A DNA stretch of 64,000 nt from Grimontia indica (GTDB lineage Bacteria > Pseudomonadota > Gammaproteobacteria > Enterobacterales > Vibrionaceae): positions 26,350-90,349 of the forward strand of contig NZ_ANFM02000031.1 of assembly GCF_000333895.2 (NCBI RefSeq). Reading direction: 5' to 3'. The first letter of the stretch is position 1. The number at the start of each line of letters is the position of its first letter. Position numbers and translations under genes: made by a program. The notes under the pieces are model-generated. The model did no database searches, was not told the DNA's origin, and saw only the letters and a list, made by a program, of their open reading frames with translations. Of this stretch, positions 37,663-46,773 are shown piece by piece.

Positions 37663-38224
37663 AAATATATTTAACAAGTGAGAGGGAATCATCCATGTAT
37701 GAAGACTCTCTCGAAACCACCTGGTTTCAGTCAGCAAGCGTGGTTATGGCGAATCATAAAGCCAAAGGCTTAAGCATATAAACGAGATCTATATTGCCAA
37801 TAGTTATAAGATATAAATTCGACAGTTATTGGATAAATAAGAGTCGTGATTAACACTGGTATTTATATTTAGTCTAATTTAATTAACCAAAGTAAAACAT
37901 GTTATCCGATTCTTTAATTTCCTGATTTATTTTTCATTAAGGATTTTAATTAGGATGATTTTAATTAAATGTGAACTTGGTTTTGCTTCTTTTAAACCAA
38001 AGTTATCTTTTTCTAAATACGGGATCTCGTCGTGTAAAACTTACAAAAATCAGTGTGATCTAAGTCATGTTTATCTGCTGACTCTGATTCAGGCATTGGT
38101 CTAGCTTTAAGGGGAGTGATTCAGATCACTAAAAGCGAAAAGTGGCAGCTAACTATAAGAAAAATAAAACAATGATGCTCTGAATATTAACCAGCTCAGA
38201 TTCAGTGACCTAGGGGATTAGCCG
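37663..38224. promoter_or_regulatory. Long AT-rich control region with CRP-like sites
   Basis: Between the element and the lipoprotein gene lie 562 bases without a gene. A strong CRP-like site is at 38115-38130 (AGTGATTCAGATCACT, with the GTGA-N6-TCAC core intact) and a second at 38054-38069 (TGTGATCTAAGTCATG). Two direct copies of GATTTTAATTA are at 37942-37952 and 37957-37967. These suggest catabolite control of the lipoprotein gene. Confidence 0.55.
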
Positions 38225-39472
38225 ATGAACAAACTCAATGCGGTCTTTTGTGCCGTCGCCTTTGCATCTTTACTCAGTGCCTGTCAGTCAACCAGTGAGC
38301 CAAGACAGGTTGCTTCTGAAACCAATGCACCCGCCCAAGAAAACCAGAACACACTAAAGATCTACGAAGCATCAAAAGCAAACTACGAGCGTTGGCTGGC
38401 TAAGATGGAGGAAAGCAAGTCACTAAGGCTTTACGACGATGACTTGGTCGATGATCTGTTCGATGCATGGGATGACGCTGTCGATGTGTACGAAGACTTC
38501 GCATCAAACCCCGCGAAAGCAACAGAAGACTATTCTGTCTTCTCTGATGGGACGTATGCTGAAATCTTCGACAAACGTCTGTCAAAAGTTGATGGGCTTT
38601 TTGAACGATTGCAAACACTCAAAACGACTGCAGATTCATTACTGGCTGAATCGATTGCTGAGATGGCTTACCTCGTAGAGATAGGCGCAGATGAGTTGTA
38701 TGCATCACGCTATAACCGCTTGGCTTCTGATTACAGGAAGTTATTCTCTTATGTCGCGGATAACGACATTGATGATGCGCAGGTCAAGCAAGTCGTGTTC
38801 CTTGAAAATGCAAAGAAATTAGAAATTGCCGTTGTTCTCAAAACCCACGTTGAGCCACTGAAAAATCAGATTACCTTGCTTCGCCGTGAAGGGTTTAAGT
38901 CCGTAGCGCCCATCAGTTTCACTAAGTCAGAAGCTTCGCTCGAACAAGCGGTCGCCAGCGTTAATGCAAATCCCCGGGACATAGATGCCATCAATGCCGC
39001 TGTGGCTGCCGTTCAATTTGAAATTGACCACGTGAAGCATATCGGTCAGGAGGTAAAGCGGTTTAGAAATGTTGATGATGGTAAGTTTGAACCACTGATC
39101 CTTGAGTTGGAAAACCGACTTCATGCCATTGCGCAAGCGCTGGAAGGGTTAGATCTTCGCAATCAACCGATGCAGCAACAAGCCCTGGTGCTGGAAGAAA
39201 AGGCCCAGATGTTAAATACCGCTCTGACGTCGAAGCCCGACGTCGATCCTCAACTCGCGAAGCTGATGAGTGAACTGGATAAAGTGCAGTCAGATTTATC
39301 GATGTCGCAGCAGGAAAAAGCATCGCTAACGGCACAAGTGACGACACTGGAAGAGCAAAACAGCAAAAACGAAGGGCTGATTGACGACCTCAAGATGGTG
39401 ATTGAAACCATCAAGCCAAAGGGAGATAGCATTGTGACAGAAGTGAGTGCGGAACCCACTGACGGGCTTTAG
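38225..39472 (+). CDS. Coiled-coil lipoprotein of unknown function
   Basis: A 415-residue lipoprotein: MNKLNAVFCAVAFASLLSACQ has the lipobox LSAC with Cys20. The mature part is mostly long helices; residues about 330-400 (KLMSELDKVQSDLSMSQQEK) are a heptad coiled coil. There is no aspartate at +2 after the cysteine (QST), so it should go to the outer membrane. Two CRP-like sites and a pair of direct repeats upstream suggest regulated expression. I do not recognise the family; it looks like a structural periplasmic protein. A terminator follows at 39494-39518. Confidence 0.75.
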   Translation: MNKLNAVFCAVAFASLLSACQSTSEPRQVASETNAPAQENQNTLKIYEASKANYERWLAKMEESKSLRLYDDDLVDDLFDAWDDAVDVYEDFASNPAKATEDYSVFSDGTYAEIFDKRLSKVDGLFERLQTLKTTADSLLAESIAEMAYLVEIGADELYASRYNRLASDYRKLFSYVADNDIDDAQVKQVVFLENAKKLEIAVVLKTHVEPLKNQITLLRREGFKSVAPISFTKSEASLEQAVASVNANPRDIDAINAAVAAVQFEIDHVKHIGQEVKRFRNVDDGKFEPLILELENRLHAIAQALEGLDLRNQPMQQQALVLEEKAQMLNTALTSKPDVDPQLAKLMSELDKVQSDLSMSQQEKASLTAQVTTLEEQNSKNEGLIDDLKMVIETIKPKGDSIVTEVSAEPTDGL

Positions 39473-39493
39473 ACTCCAATTAATCAAATAAAG

Positions 39494-39518
39494 AAAAGAG
39501 CGCTTTACGCGCTCTTTT
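39494..39518. terminator. Bidirectional terminator
   Basis: AAAAGAGCGC-TTTAC-GCGCTCTTTT between the convergent genes ending at 39472 (+) and 39533 (-). Confidence 0.85.
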
Positions 39519-39532
39519 TCATTGATTGTGTT

Positions 39533-40552
39533 TTAAGCCAACAAGTAATAATGATTGTTGGCTTTCTTAGCAATAAGGCCGCCAAGCAACATTTGCTCAA
39601 ACAAAGCGTCTACATCATCCGTTGAAAGCAGGAAATGTTTACCAACGGCTTTCTTAGAGCATGTGATCACGCCGTCTTGCACCGCTTTTTTTACTTTATC
39701 TTCAAGCGACAGTGCTTCTTCTGCGCAAGCAGCATCCGCGGTGAAAGGCTCATCTAAAGCGGGTTTATGTTCCAGATAGCCAATCGGCTTGCTAACATCT
39801 TCCGGCGTGATATCAATTTCAGTGTGGTGTTGATAGAAGCGTCGGAAACGCAACTCTTCACCAATCACACCGACAAAGAAAGCCGCAAACAGGTCGAGCA
39901 AAATAGAAAGGAATACGACAAGACCGAATTGTGCAGCTTGCTGAGAAACGCTGAACGCATCGGCCAGGCTGTCAATCAAACCAATCGCAGAGCCTTGCGT
40001 TACAGGCGGCAACGAATCGCGTTCTGTTGCCAACTTGATTTGCTCTTCACGAAGCTTGTTGTTTTGCTGCTGAATACGGGTAACGCCTGTCGCGATGCGT
40101 TCCATTTCAATGTACTTTTCAGCGGCGAGGTTATTGAGTTCAATTTGTTTTTCGATGGCGGCGATTTGTCTGTCGTAGGCTGCGACTTTTGCTTCCTGAA
40201 TGGAGATAACACCCTGCGCCTTATTGGTTGCACTGTTGATGCCGCCAATACTCCCGCCAATAGAAATGGCAGCCAGCACTAAATAGAAGACCAACGCAGT
40301 GATTGCGCCTGTGTAGTTTTTGTGTGCGCGACGCTCTCCAAATTCGTACCAAGCGTAGAATTTTCCCGCTTCGAAAATGATTGCCAGAGTACCAAACAAC
40401 ACCTTCATCATGGTGTTGTCATCAATGGAAAGGAATAGTAGCAGCGAAAAAACCGTAGAGGTAACAACAGCGGCACCGGTGAAGGTGTACACGCTGATCA
40501 TGGCAAACGGCCCTTTAGGGTAACGATAACCCAACATGTTTTTGTAATGCAT
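39533..40552 (-). CDS. Polytopic membrane protein with coiled coil and winged-helix-like tail
   Basis: A 339-residue protein with four hydrophobic segments (about residues 20-45, 48-66, 82-105 and 202-225), a coiled coil between the third and fourth (KVAAYDRQIAAIEKQIELNN onward), and a soluble C-terminal domain. The last 60 residues (EDKVKKAVQDGVITCSKKAVGKHFLLSTDDVDALFEQMLLGG) look like a winged helix. The coiled coil would be on the periplasmic side if the helices alternate. The start at 40552 is uncertain; 40537 and 40597 are alternatives, as no clear ribosome site precedes any of them. No family recognised. Confidence 0.6.
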   Translation of the reverse strand: MHYKNMLGYRYPKGPFAMISVYTFTGAAVVTSTVFSLLLFLSIDDNTMMKVLFGTLAIIFEAGKFYAWYEFGERRAHKNYTGAITALVFYLVLAAISIGGSIGGINSATNKAQGVISIQEAKVAAYDRQIAAIEKQIELNNLAAEKYIEMERIATGVTRIQQQNNKLREEQIKLATERDSLPPVTQGSAIGLIDSLADAFSVSQQAAQFGLVVFLSILLDLFAAFFVGVIGEELRFRRFYQHHTEIDITPEDVSKPIGYLEHKPALDEPFTADAACAEEALSLEDKVKKAVQDGVITCSKKAVGKHFLLSTDDVDALFEQMLLGGLIAKKANNHYYLLA

Positions 40553-40810
40553 AAATGTGTCATTGATCACGGTACGAGGGCGGGGAGCATACCGCAATGA
40601 TCATTAGGGTTCCGCAACTGTGGCACGTTAAGACGTTCAAGTGCATGTTTTTACGTCAATCTGAGAGCGAAATGAACGATTTTAAGTGGCGATAACTGTT
40701 GTCCATCTGAGAAAGCTGAATAAATTGGTAATTAAAAGTCACAGCGCTCAACCGTTGCATATTGATAAAGCATTTTAAGCAACGTATAAAATAAGCAAAA
40801 AGGAATGTTT

Positions 40811-41440
40811 ATGTTGTCAGTTAGGGAAGTGTCTGGTTTTGGTGCTGTGTTATCGATCTTATTGGTGTTACTCCCTTTTGAAGATGATATTGAAGGGTTG
40901 TTAATCTCAAAAGCACCTTTATCGGTTGAAACGCAAGTATCAGAATCAAGCGTCCAACCAAAAATACAAGGAGAGACATGCAGTGTTAGAAGTTCTTTTC
41001 TATTTAGTGGTTGTGAAAAAGAGCATGATGAATTCTCTTCGCCAGACACAGGCAACCCAGAACTGAATGCTAAATTCGAAATTTGTAAGGTGAGTTATCA
41101 AACAACTGGTAAATTTCAGACTCATACTGAGTGCGTAGATGTATATAAAAAGATGGCTAAGTTTTGTATGGAAAACCCTCACTTGCTGTCCAGCTACAAT
41201 ACGCTTAGTCGGTACAACACCTGCCAGTCTCTGATGATGATTGAATCGCTATCAAGAATGGCCATGTTTCAGCCAGAAAAATTCAGAAATAAAGATATCG
41301 ACTATGACTTGAGGATCGTCGATAAAGTAAATCCATTCAATGGAGTAAAATCACCTCAACAGCTTAAGCAGCGACTTACTGACATTGAAAGTGAGATTCA
41401 AGATTCTATTGAGCGTGCAAAAGCCGGCCCCTCTGGATGA
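40811..41440 (+). CDS. Orphan AT-rich protein, probably exported
   Basis: A 209-residue protein with an N-terminal hydrophobic stretch (VSGFGAVLSILLVLLPF) that could be a signal anchor, and seven cysteines in the mature part (CSVRSSF, SGCEKEH, FEICKVS, THTECVDV, AKFCMEN, YNTCQS), suggesting disulfides outside the cytoplasm. Codon use is more AT-rich than that of its neighbours, so recent transfer is possible. The start at 40811 has AAGGA seven bases upstream; an in-frame ATG at 40805 abuts that sequence and is less likely. It ends three bases before the stop of the convergent glycosylase gene. No family recognised. Confidence 0.6.
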   Translation: MLSVREVSGFGAVLSILLVLLPFEDDIEGLLISKAPLSVETQVSESSVQPKIQGETCSVRSSFLFSGCEKEHDEFSSPDTGNPELNAKFEICKVSYQTTGKFQTHTECVDVYKKMAKFCMENPHLLSSYNTLSRYNTCQSLMMIESLSRMAMFQPEKFRNKDIDYDLRIVDKVNPFNGVKSPQQLKQRLTDIESEIQDSIERAKAGPSG

Positions 41441-41443
41441 TTT

Positions 41444-42340
41444 CTAGTAACTCTTGGCAGAATCCATCGCCCATAAATGTGCTGCGACCAATGCGCGATA
41501 AGGAGAAAAAGGCGCAAGCCATTGTTGAGTTTCTTTCTCCGTTGGCTTTTCTTCCAGTCCTAATAACTGTTGAAGGCTTCTGCGGACGGCGACATCGCCA
41601 TGAAGTGAACCATCCAACCAGCCGAATCCACGCAAAAGGGTATAGCTGACCGTCCATGGCCCCACACCTTTGACAGCAAGAAGCTGTTTGCCGATCTCTT
41701 CGGGGTCTGCATCTAACGACAGAGACAGGCTGCCGTCTACCAACGCTTGAGCAATACGCTGAATGGTTGTTGCCTTACTGTTCGAGTATCCGCAGTTTCG
41801 GTAAGTATCAATCTCGGTTTGGGCCAGAATTATTTCGTCGGGCAAACACCATATGCCGCTGCTGTGTTGCTTCCCGGTTGCCTGAATCAGTCTGCGTCGA
41901 ATTGAGACTGCGGCTTCAACGCTGATGAGCTGTCCCGTGATTGCCCATGTAATGGCTTCGAAGGGTGTAACGGTTTGAGGAATTCGGAGCCCTGAAGAAT
42001 GATTCAATAGGCGGGAAACATCGCAGTGAGCTTTGTATTCTGATTCAAAGTCTTCTGTGGCTTGCTTTAGTCCGAGCATATGTTGAAGAAGACTATTGAG
42101 ATCGTCCTCTGTCATTAGGCACGTTTCTGCGTCCGATTGAATATCCAGTCTGGCTGAATCTGCAGATAAAGAAAGGTGAAGTAGGGTAGGAACGCCTTCT
42201 AAGGTGATGCCTTTTATCACTTCATTGCCTTCGACTTTTTCAGCCAGCTCAGTTTTGTCTCTTCTATGAAAAGTCAGAAAATCTTGATGACGAAAACTCT
42301 CAGGGAGTGACGTTGTCACTGAGAGAGGGGCATGGTTCAT
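41444..42340 (-). CDS. DNA-3-methyladenine glycosylase II (AlkA-like)
   Basis: A 298-residue DNA repair enzyme of the HhH-GPD superfamily that removes alkylated bases. The helix-hairpin-helix LLAVKGVGPWTVSYTLLRGFG is followed by LHGDVAVRRSL, in which the Asp is the catalytic residue, as in AlkA. The N-terminal TBP-like domain is present (residues 1-95, approximate). The start at 42340 has GGAG nine bases upstream; longer frames start at 42355 (ATG) and 42376 (GTG). It stands alone; no Ada or AlkB-type gene is near. Confidence 0.88.
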   Translation of the reverse strand: MNHAPLSVTTSLPESFRHQDFLTFHRRDKTELAEKVEGNEVIKGITLEGVPTLLHLSLSADSARLDIQSDAETCLMTEDDLNSLLQHMLGLKQATEDFESEYKAHCDVSRLLNHSSGLRIPQTVTPFEAITWAITGQLISVEAAVSIRRRLIQATGKQHSSGIWCLPDEIILAQTEIDTYRNCGYSNSKATTIQRIAQALVDGSLSLSLDADPEEIGKQLLAVKGVGPWTVSYTLLRGFGWLDGSLHGDVAVRRSLQQLLGLEEKPTEKETQQWLAPFSPYRALVAAHLWAMDSAKSY

Positions 42341-42525
42341 GTTTTCTAACTCCATGTTGAAGAAGGACTTGGACACTTACGAAAAGCGCTAACAATCAAG
42401 ACTAAGCGTTCATTCGATGGAACGCGATAAATAACGTTATAACGCACTATAACTGAATATGTTAACTTCCAATTATTCAATTAGGATCACAGTCGCGCGA
42501 CTCGTCTCCTAGTCTGCAAAAGGGT

Positions 42526-43233
42526 TTATGCGGAGATGTATCTGCGTTCAGGTCGACCGACGCTGCCGTAATTAACCTGTGCTTCCAATTCCTGGGTGCT
42601 GACCATGTATTCGAGGTAGCGTCTTGCCGTGGTGCGGCTCGCGCCGATCATGGCACCAACTTCTTCTGCATTGAGGGAGGCGTCTGAATCAGAGAACACG
42701 GTACGGATTTTATCGAGTGTGATGCCATCAATCCCTTTTGGCAGTCGTTGAATGGAACTGGCGATTTCTTGTGACGCTGTACCCGTACTTACCGTACGTT
42801 GAGGTAATAAGGTATCGACGTCGGTTTGAACCAAATCATCCATGGCATGCAACTTTTCAAGATGCGCGGCGTATTGATGAATGGCTTCTTTTAAGCGTTC
42901 GAACACTAGCGGTTTGAGGATGTAGTGGAATACGCCGCTGCGTAACGCTTCACGCAAGGTGTCGACCTCTTTGGCCGCTGTAATAAGAATGACATCGGTT
43001 TCGCTGTTGTTTGCCCGTAATTTACGGAGAAGCTCGAGGCCTGTTCCATTAGGGAAGTGGTTATCAAGAAGCAGGAGTTCAGGTTTGAATACATCCACCA
43101 AATCTTCCGCGTCTTCAAGCGTATGAGCGATGCCGACAAGTTCGACGCCCTCGATACGTTCAAGAAAGCGTTTTTGAATCTCTGCGATTTGAACGTCATC
43201 TTCTGCGATAACGACGCGGATGTTTTGTGTCAT
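42526..43233 (-). CDS. CitB/DcuR-family response regulator
   Basis: A 235-residue response regulator: receiver domain (residues 5-120) with the acidic pocket AEDD, the phosphorylation Asp in LLLLDNHFPNG and the conserved KP, then a winged-helix/HTH DNA-binding domain (about 170-235, SLNAEEVGAMIGASRTTARRYLEYM). The domain arrangement is that of CitB, DpiA and DcuR, which control carboxylate uptake and fermentation. The kinase gene lies 38 bases upstream in the same direction, and the tctCBA transporter genes are divergent. It most likely switches on tctCBA when the kinase senses a tricarboxylate. Confidence 0.9.
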   Translation of the reverse strand: MTQNIRVVIAEDDVQIAEIQKRFLERIEGVELVGIAHTLEDAEDLVDVFKPELLLLDNHFPNGTGLELLRKLRANNSETDVILITAAKEVDTLREALRSGVFHYILKPLVFERLKEAIHQYAAHLEKLHAMDDLVQTDVDTLLPQRTVSTGTASQEIASSIQRLPKGIDGITLDKIRTVFSDSDASLNAEEVGAMIGASRTTARRYLEYMVSTQELEAQVNYGSVGRPERRYISA

Positions 43234-43271
43234 AGGTACTGCTGACTCCTTGCTTAGTCTCTTTTTATAGT

Positions 43272-44885
43272 TTAGTTCTGATTTTCAAAGGATTTAGGGA
43301 TATAAACGGTAAACCGGCTGCCCATGGTATCGCCAGGCTCGAGCAAAATCGTACCACCGAGCTTTTGCAAAAGCTTTTGCACCAAATGAAGCCCATAGCC
43401 GTGACCTTCGCCCTTTTTGCTAGTGACACCTTTAAGGAAGATGCGCGAATGGTCTTCTTCAAGAATACCTTGCCCTTCGTCCTCTATTTCAAATATGAGG
43501 TCATTGCCAAGATCGGTCATGGATAGCCTGACTTCCAAGCGTTTGTTGCTTAACGTGGCTTCAAGGGCATTGTCGATCAAGTTACCGATGATACTCACTA
43601 ACTCTTCGCGAGGGATGTGATCGGGAATCTCTTTCATTGAGCTTTCTGGGTCGATTTCGAGGCGTAAACCCAGTTCTTTGGCGCGGTTGTATTTCCCCAG
43701 CAAACAGCCCGCGAGGATAGGATCCGGCACGGCTTCAACCATCAGATGAATCAGTGCTTGATGGCTTTGGGTTTCCTGTCCAATGAGTGCCAATGCTTCA
43801 TCGGTAGCACCAATCTGAATCAGACCCGCAATGGTATGGAGTTTATTGGAATACTCGTGGGACTGACTGCGCAGCGTGTCCGCATATTGCTGTATTTGAG
43901 TAAGCTGTTTACTCACGGCATCGAGCTCGTCTTTACGGCGAAAGCTCGACACAACGCCTGTGATTTCGTTGTCCTGAAGGAGGGGGAGACGGTTCACAAT
44001 CAGGTTTCTGTCTTGCAGCCAAATTTCTTTATCGAAATGGGGTTTGCCGGATTTAAGCACATCCATTAAACGGCTGTCTGGCAGCACTTCTTCAATCGGG
44101 CGGTCGGTGAGCTTGGTGTTGGCATCTAATCCCAGTGTTTCAACGGCAGCTCGGTTGAAGGTTGTAATACGCCCTTTGTTATTGACGGCAATGATCCCTT
44201 CACGGACGGATTCAAGCGTCGCATTTCTCTCTTGAAACAATCGGCCTATCTGTTCAGGTTCAAGACCAAAAATCGCTTTCTTGAAGTGGTTAGCAAACCA
44301 CAGACCCGTCAAGACACTTAACGAAAAGCTGATGGCAATAACGATATAGAGCGTGGCGATATAGCGGTTGATGATGTCATCAACGGATTTGAGCAAGAAA
44401 CCGACCGAGACAATACCGACGACCTCTTCGCTACTGGAATCAAAGATTGGGGCTTTGCCTCTCACTGTCGCCCCAAGGCTACCCGTTGCTTTTTGAATGT
44501 AGGGTTTGCCGTAAAGCAAGGCGGGCTCGTTGTAATCGCCGTCATCGTCATACATGGGTTTACCTACCCGCTCCCAAGATGGGTGGGCGAGTCGTATGCC
44601 ATTGCGATCTCCAATCACGACAAACCGGGCGTCATTCACTTCGGCCAGATCAATGGCCAGCGGTTGCAGGTATTCACTGTCTCTCTGTTCTGCTGCTTCA
44701 ACCACGGCCGGCATGGCGGCAATCGTTTTGGCCACGTTTAAGGCACGTTGGCTGATTTGTTCGTCGAGAGAATGAGAAAGATAGAAAAGTGCAAACAGAC
44801 CGATAAATCCAGTTTGCAGCAAGGCCATCATGCCAAGGATCAGCATCATGCGGGTTTTGAGCTTGAGCGCGCGAAGTGAAAACAT
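43272..44885 (-). CDS. CitA/DpiB-family sensor histidine kinase
   Basis: A 537-residue membrane sensor. An N-terminal membrane helix (residues 13-37) and a second (about 172-196) flank a periplasmic PAS/Cache domain with RNGIRLAHPSWERVGKPM and GSLGATVRGKAPIFD, the citrate/dicarboxylate-binding motifs of CitA-type kinases. A cytoplasmic PAS (about 215-320) and a histidine kinase core follow: phosphoacceptor His in RSQSHEYSNKLH, N box NLIDNALEA, G boxes DEGQGI and GHGYGL. It should phosphorylate the response regulator gene located downstream. It is divergent from tctCBA. The ligand is probably a tricarboxylate, by context. Confidence 0.92.
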   Translation of the reverse strand: MFSLRALKLKTRMMLILGMMALLQTGFIGLFALFYLSHSLDEQISQRALNVAKTIAAMPAVVEAAEQRDSEYLQPLAIDLAEVNDARFVVIGDRNGIRLAHPSWERVGKPMYDDDGDYNEPALLYGKPYIQKATGSLGATVRGKAPIFDSSSEEVVGIVSVGFLLKSVDDIINRYIATLYIVIAISFSLSVLTGLWFANHFKKAIFGLEPEQIGRLFQERNATLESVREGIIAVNNKGRITTFNRAAVETLGLDANTKLTDRPIEEVLPDSRLMDVLKSGKPHFDKEIWLQDRNLIVNRLPLLQDNEITGVVSSFRRKDELDAVSKQLTQIQQYADTLRSQSHEYSNKLHTIAGLIQIGATDEALALIGQETQSHQALIHLMVEAVPDPILAGCLLGKYNRAKELGLRLEIDPESSMKEIPDHIPREELVSIIGNLIDNALEATLSNKRLEVRLSMTDLGNDLIFEIEDEGQGILEEDHSRIFLKGVTSKKGEGHGYGLHLVQKLLQKLGGTILLEPGDTMGSRFTVYIPKSFENQN

Positions 44886-45192
44886 CCAGAGGTGAAACCT
44901 TTTGTTTACTAAAGAGGGCGAGTTCGTGGTTTAAGCATACTCGCTATTATCTATCTACTTGAAATGATGATTCTTTGTTCTTTATCACGCAAGTGAACAA
45001 TATGAACAAAATGTTTTTAAAGGTTTAAAAAAACATTAAAAACACAAGCTTTCCAGATCCGAGGTCACCAAATAGTTTGAAAGAGTAGGGCTAAGATCCC
45101 GAAACGGCGCATTGCGCAAAAACGCCATTTTGAGCGGAGTTTCGGCATAAATCTATCTCGTCCAAAGGACGGAACGACACGAGGAAAAACCT
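44886..45192. promoter_or_regulatory. Divergent promoter region of citAB-type and tctCBA genes
   Basis: A 307-base gap. An AT-rich inverted repeat, AATGTTTTT (45010-45018) with AAAAACATT (45029-45037), centred at 45024, is a good candidate for the CitB-type regulator, whose relatives bind AT-rich DNA. Promoters for both directions must lie here. Confidence 0.5.
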
Positions 45193-46176
45193 ATGATTTC
45201 AAATCTGTTCGCCAAAAAACGTTCATTCGTTGCTGCATTGGCGCTCACATCTGCACTGAGTGCGGGAATAGCTAACGCTGCTGTTGAAGAAGTTCACTTC
45301 CTTATCCCTGGTGGTGCAGGTGGTGGCTGGGATGGCACTGCGCGCGGTACAGGTGAGGCTTTGTCTAAAGCAGGTCTTGTTGAAACTGTTTCTTACGAAA
45401 ACATGTCCGGTGGTGGCGGTGGTAAAGCGATTGCACACCTGATCGAAACGGCTGATCAAGCTGACAACACACTGATGGTGAATTCTACCCCGATTGTTAT
45501 TCGCTCACTTTCTAAAGTTTTCCCTCAGTCTTTCCGTGACCTGACGCCAATCGCCGCGACGATTGGTGACTATGCGGCTTTCGTGGTACCAACCAGCTCC
45601 AAATACCAAACCTTCGCTGAGGTTTTGGCTGACTACAAAGAAAACCCACGTTCTATTGCGATCGCTGGTGGTTCTGCGCGAGGCAGCATGGACCACTTGG
45701 TTGCAGCTCAAGCATTCAAAGCAGCGGGTGGTGATCCTAAGAAACTGAAATATGTCGCTTACGATGCAGGTGGTAAAGCAATGGCTGGCATTCTGTCAGG
45801 TGAAGCTCAGTTGCTGTCTACCGGTTTCTCAGAAGCACTGGCACTCAAAGATGCAGGCGAAGTTCGCATTCTGGCTATGACAGGTCCAGAGCGCTCTCCA
45901 GCAGCAGCGGATGTTCCGACTCTGAAAGAGCTGGGTGTTGATGCTGAGTTCACCAACTGGCGTGGTTTCTTTGCCGCACCGGGTTTGTCTGATGCACAAG
46001 CGGATGAATACGCTGCAGTACTGGAGAAAATGTATTCGACCGATGAATGGGCGGAAGTTCGTGACCGCAACGGTTGGATCGAAATCTTCAAACCTCGTGC
46101 TGAGTTCGTGACTTTCCTTGAAGGTCAGGAGCAAGAAGTGGGTGCACTGATGAAAGAGCTTGGCTTCCTGCGCTAA
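45193..46176 (+). CDS. tctC: TctC tricarboxylate-binding protein (Bug family)
   Basis: A 327-residue periplasmic solute-binding protein. Signal peptide to about residue 29 (SAGIANAAVEEVHFL), then FLIPGGAGGGWDGTAR, the carboxylate-binding motif of the Bug/TctC family, and GSARGSMDHLVAAQAF further on. It delivers citrate or a related tricarboxylate to TctB/TctA. GAGGA lies eight bases before the start. The downstream gene begins after a 119-base stretch with three hairpins, which should raise TctC level over the membrane subunits. Confidence 0.95.
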   Translation: MISNLFAKKRSFVAALALTSALSAGIANAAVEEVHFLIPGGAGGGWDGTARGTGEALSKAGLVETVSYENMSGGGGGKAIAHLIETADQADNTLMVNSTPIVIRSLSKVFPQSFRDLTPIAATIGDYAAFVVPTSSKYQTFAEVLADYKENPRSIAIAGGSARGSMDHLVAAQAFKAAGGDPKKLKYVAYDAGGKAMAGILSGEAQLLSTGFSEALALKDAGEVRILAMTGPERSPAAADVPTLKELGVDAEFTNWRGFFAAPGLSDAQADEYAAVLEKMYSTDEWAEVRDRNGWIEIFKPRAEFVTFLEGQEQEVGALMKELGFLR

Positions 46177-46188
46177 GCCTCAACGAAA

Positions 46189-46271
46189 AGGGCTCGGTTC
46201 TCTGAGCCCTGATTCAATTTAAGGCCCAAGGATAAGGCCTTATCGCTTTTCAAGACGGACATTTCCGTCTT
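46189..46271 (+). terminator. Three consecutive hairpins between tctC and tctB
   Basis: Stems are AGGGCTC/GAGCCCT (46189-46210), AAGGCC/GGCCTT (46221-46241) and AAGACGGA/TCCGTCTT (46252-46271). None has a clean T run, so they are more likely to protect the tctC message or partially attenuate than to fully stop transcription. Confidence 0.6.
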
Positions 46272-46295
46272 AATTTGCAGTTCAAGGAGTGTCAC

Positions 46296-46769
46296 ATGGT
46301 TGTCACTAAAGACCATATCGGTGGTCTCATATTTCTCTGTCTTTCAGTGGCATACGGCTACTACGCTCGTCAAATCCCAATGCTGCCCGGTGACGAATAC
46401 GAACCTTTCCACGCTCAGACTTTGCCTATTGCCTTGTCGTATATGGGCGGCATTCTAGGTGTGCTCATGCTGGTTACTGGGCGAAGAGACGCTGCCGCGA
46501 AGTTGTCCCTGGCGGGGCTGGATTTTGTGTTGGTGGCGAAACTGCTGGTGCTGATAGTTGCATTCGCTTTTGCGCTGGAGTGGGTTGGCTTCCTGCTTTC
46601 TACCATCTTCTTTTTGGTTGTCGGTTACTGGATTCTTGGTGAACGTCGTCCAAAAACATTGTTCATTGCGTCTGTGCCGTTTGCTGTGGGTATCTGGTTT
46701 GTGCTGGCAAAGCTATTAGATATCTATCTCGCTCCAGGGCGCGCGTTTACCCAGTTGTTCGGAGGTTAA
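46296..46769 (+). CDS. tctB: TctB small membrane subunit
   Basis: A 157-residue inner membrane protein with four hydrophobic segments, the small subunit of the tripartite tricarboxylate transporter. The start at 46296 has AAGGAG eight bases upstream; a longer frame from 46275 is not used. It stops four bases before tctA, so the two are translated together. Confidence 0.93.
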   Translation: MVVTKDHIGGLIFLCLSVAYGYYARQIPMLPGDEYEPFHAQTLPIALSYMGGILGVLMLVTGRRDAAAKLSLAGLDFVLVAKLLVLIVAFAFALEWVGFLLSTIFFLVVGYWILGERRPKTLFIASVPFAVGIWFVLAKLLDIYLAPGRAFTQLFGG

Positions 46770-46773
46770 GGCT

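Noticed and set aside
37496..37720. 74-residue minus-strand reading frame across the first 266-bp element
   Set aside because: It starts outside and runs through the repeat; the same sequence recurs in the second copy at 49406-49600. It is repeat DNA, not a gene.
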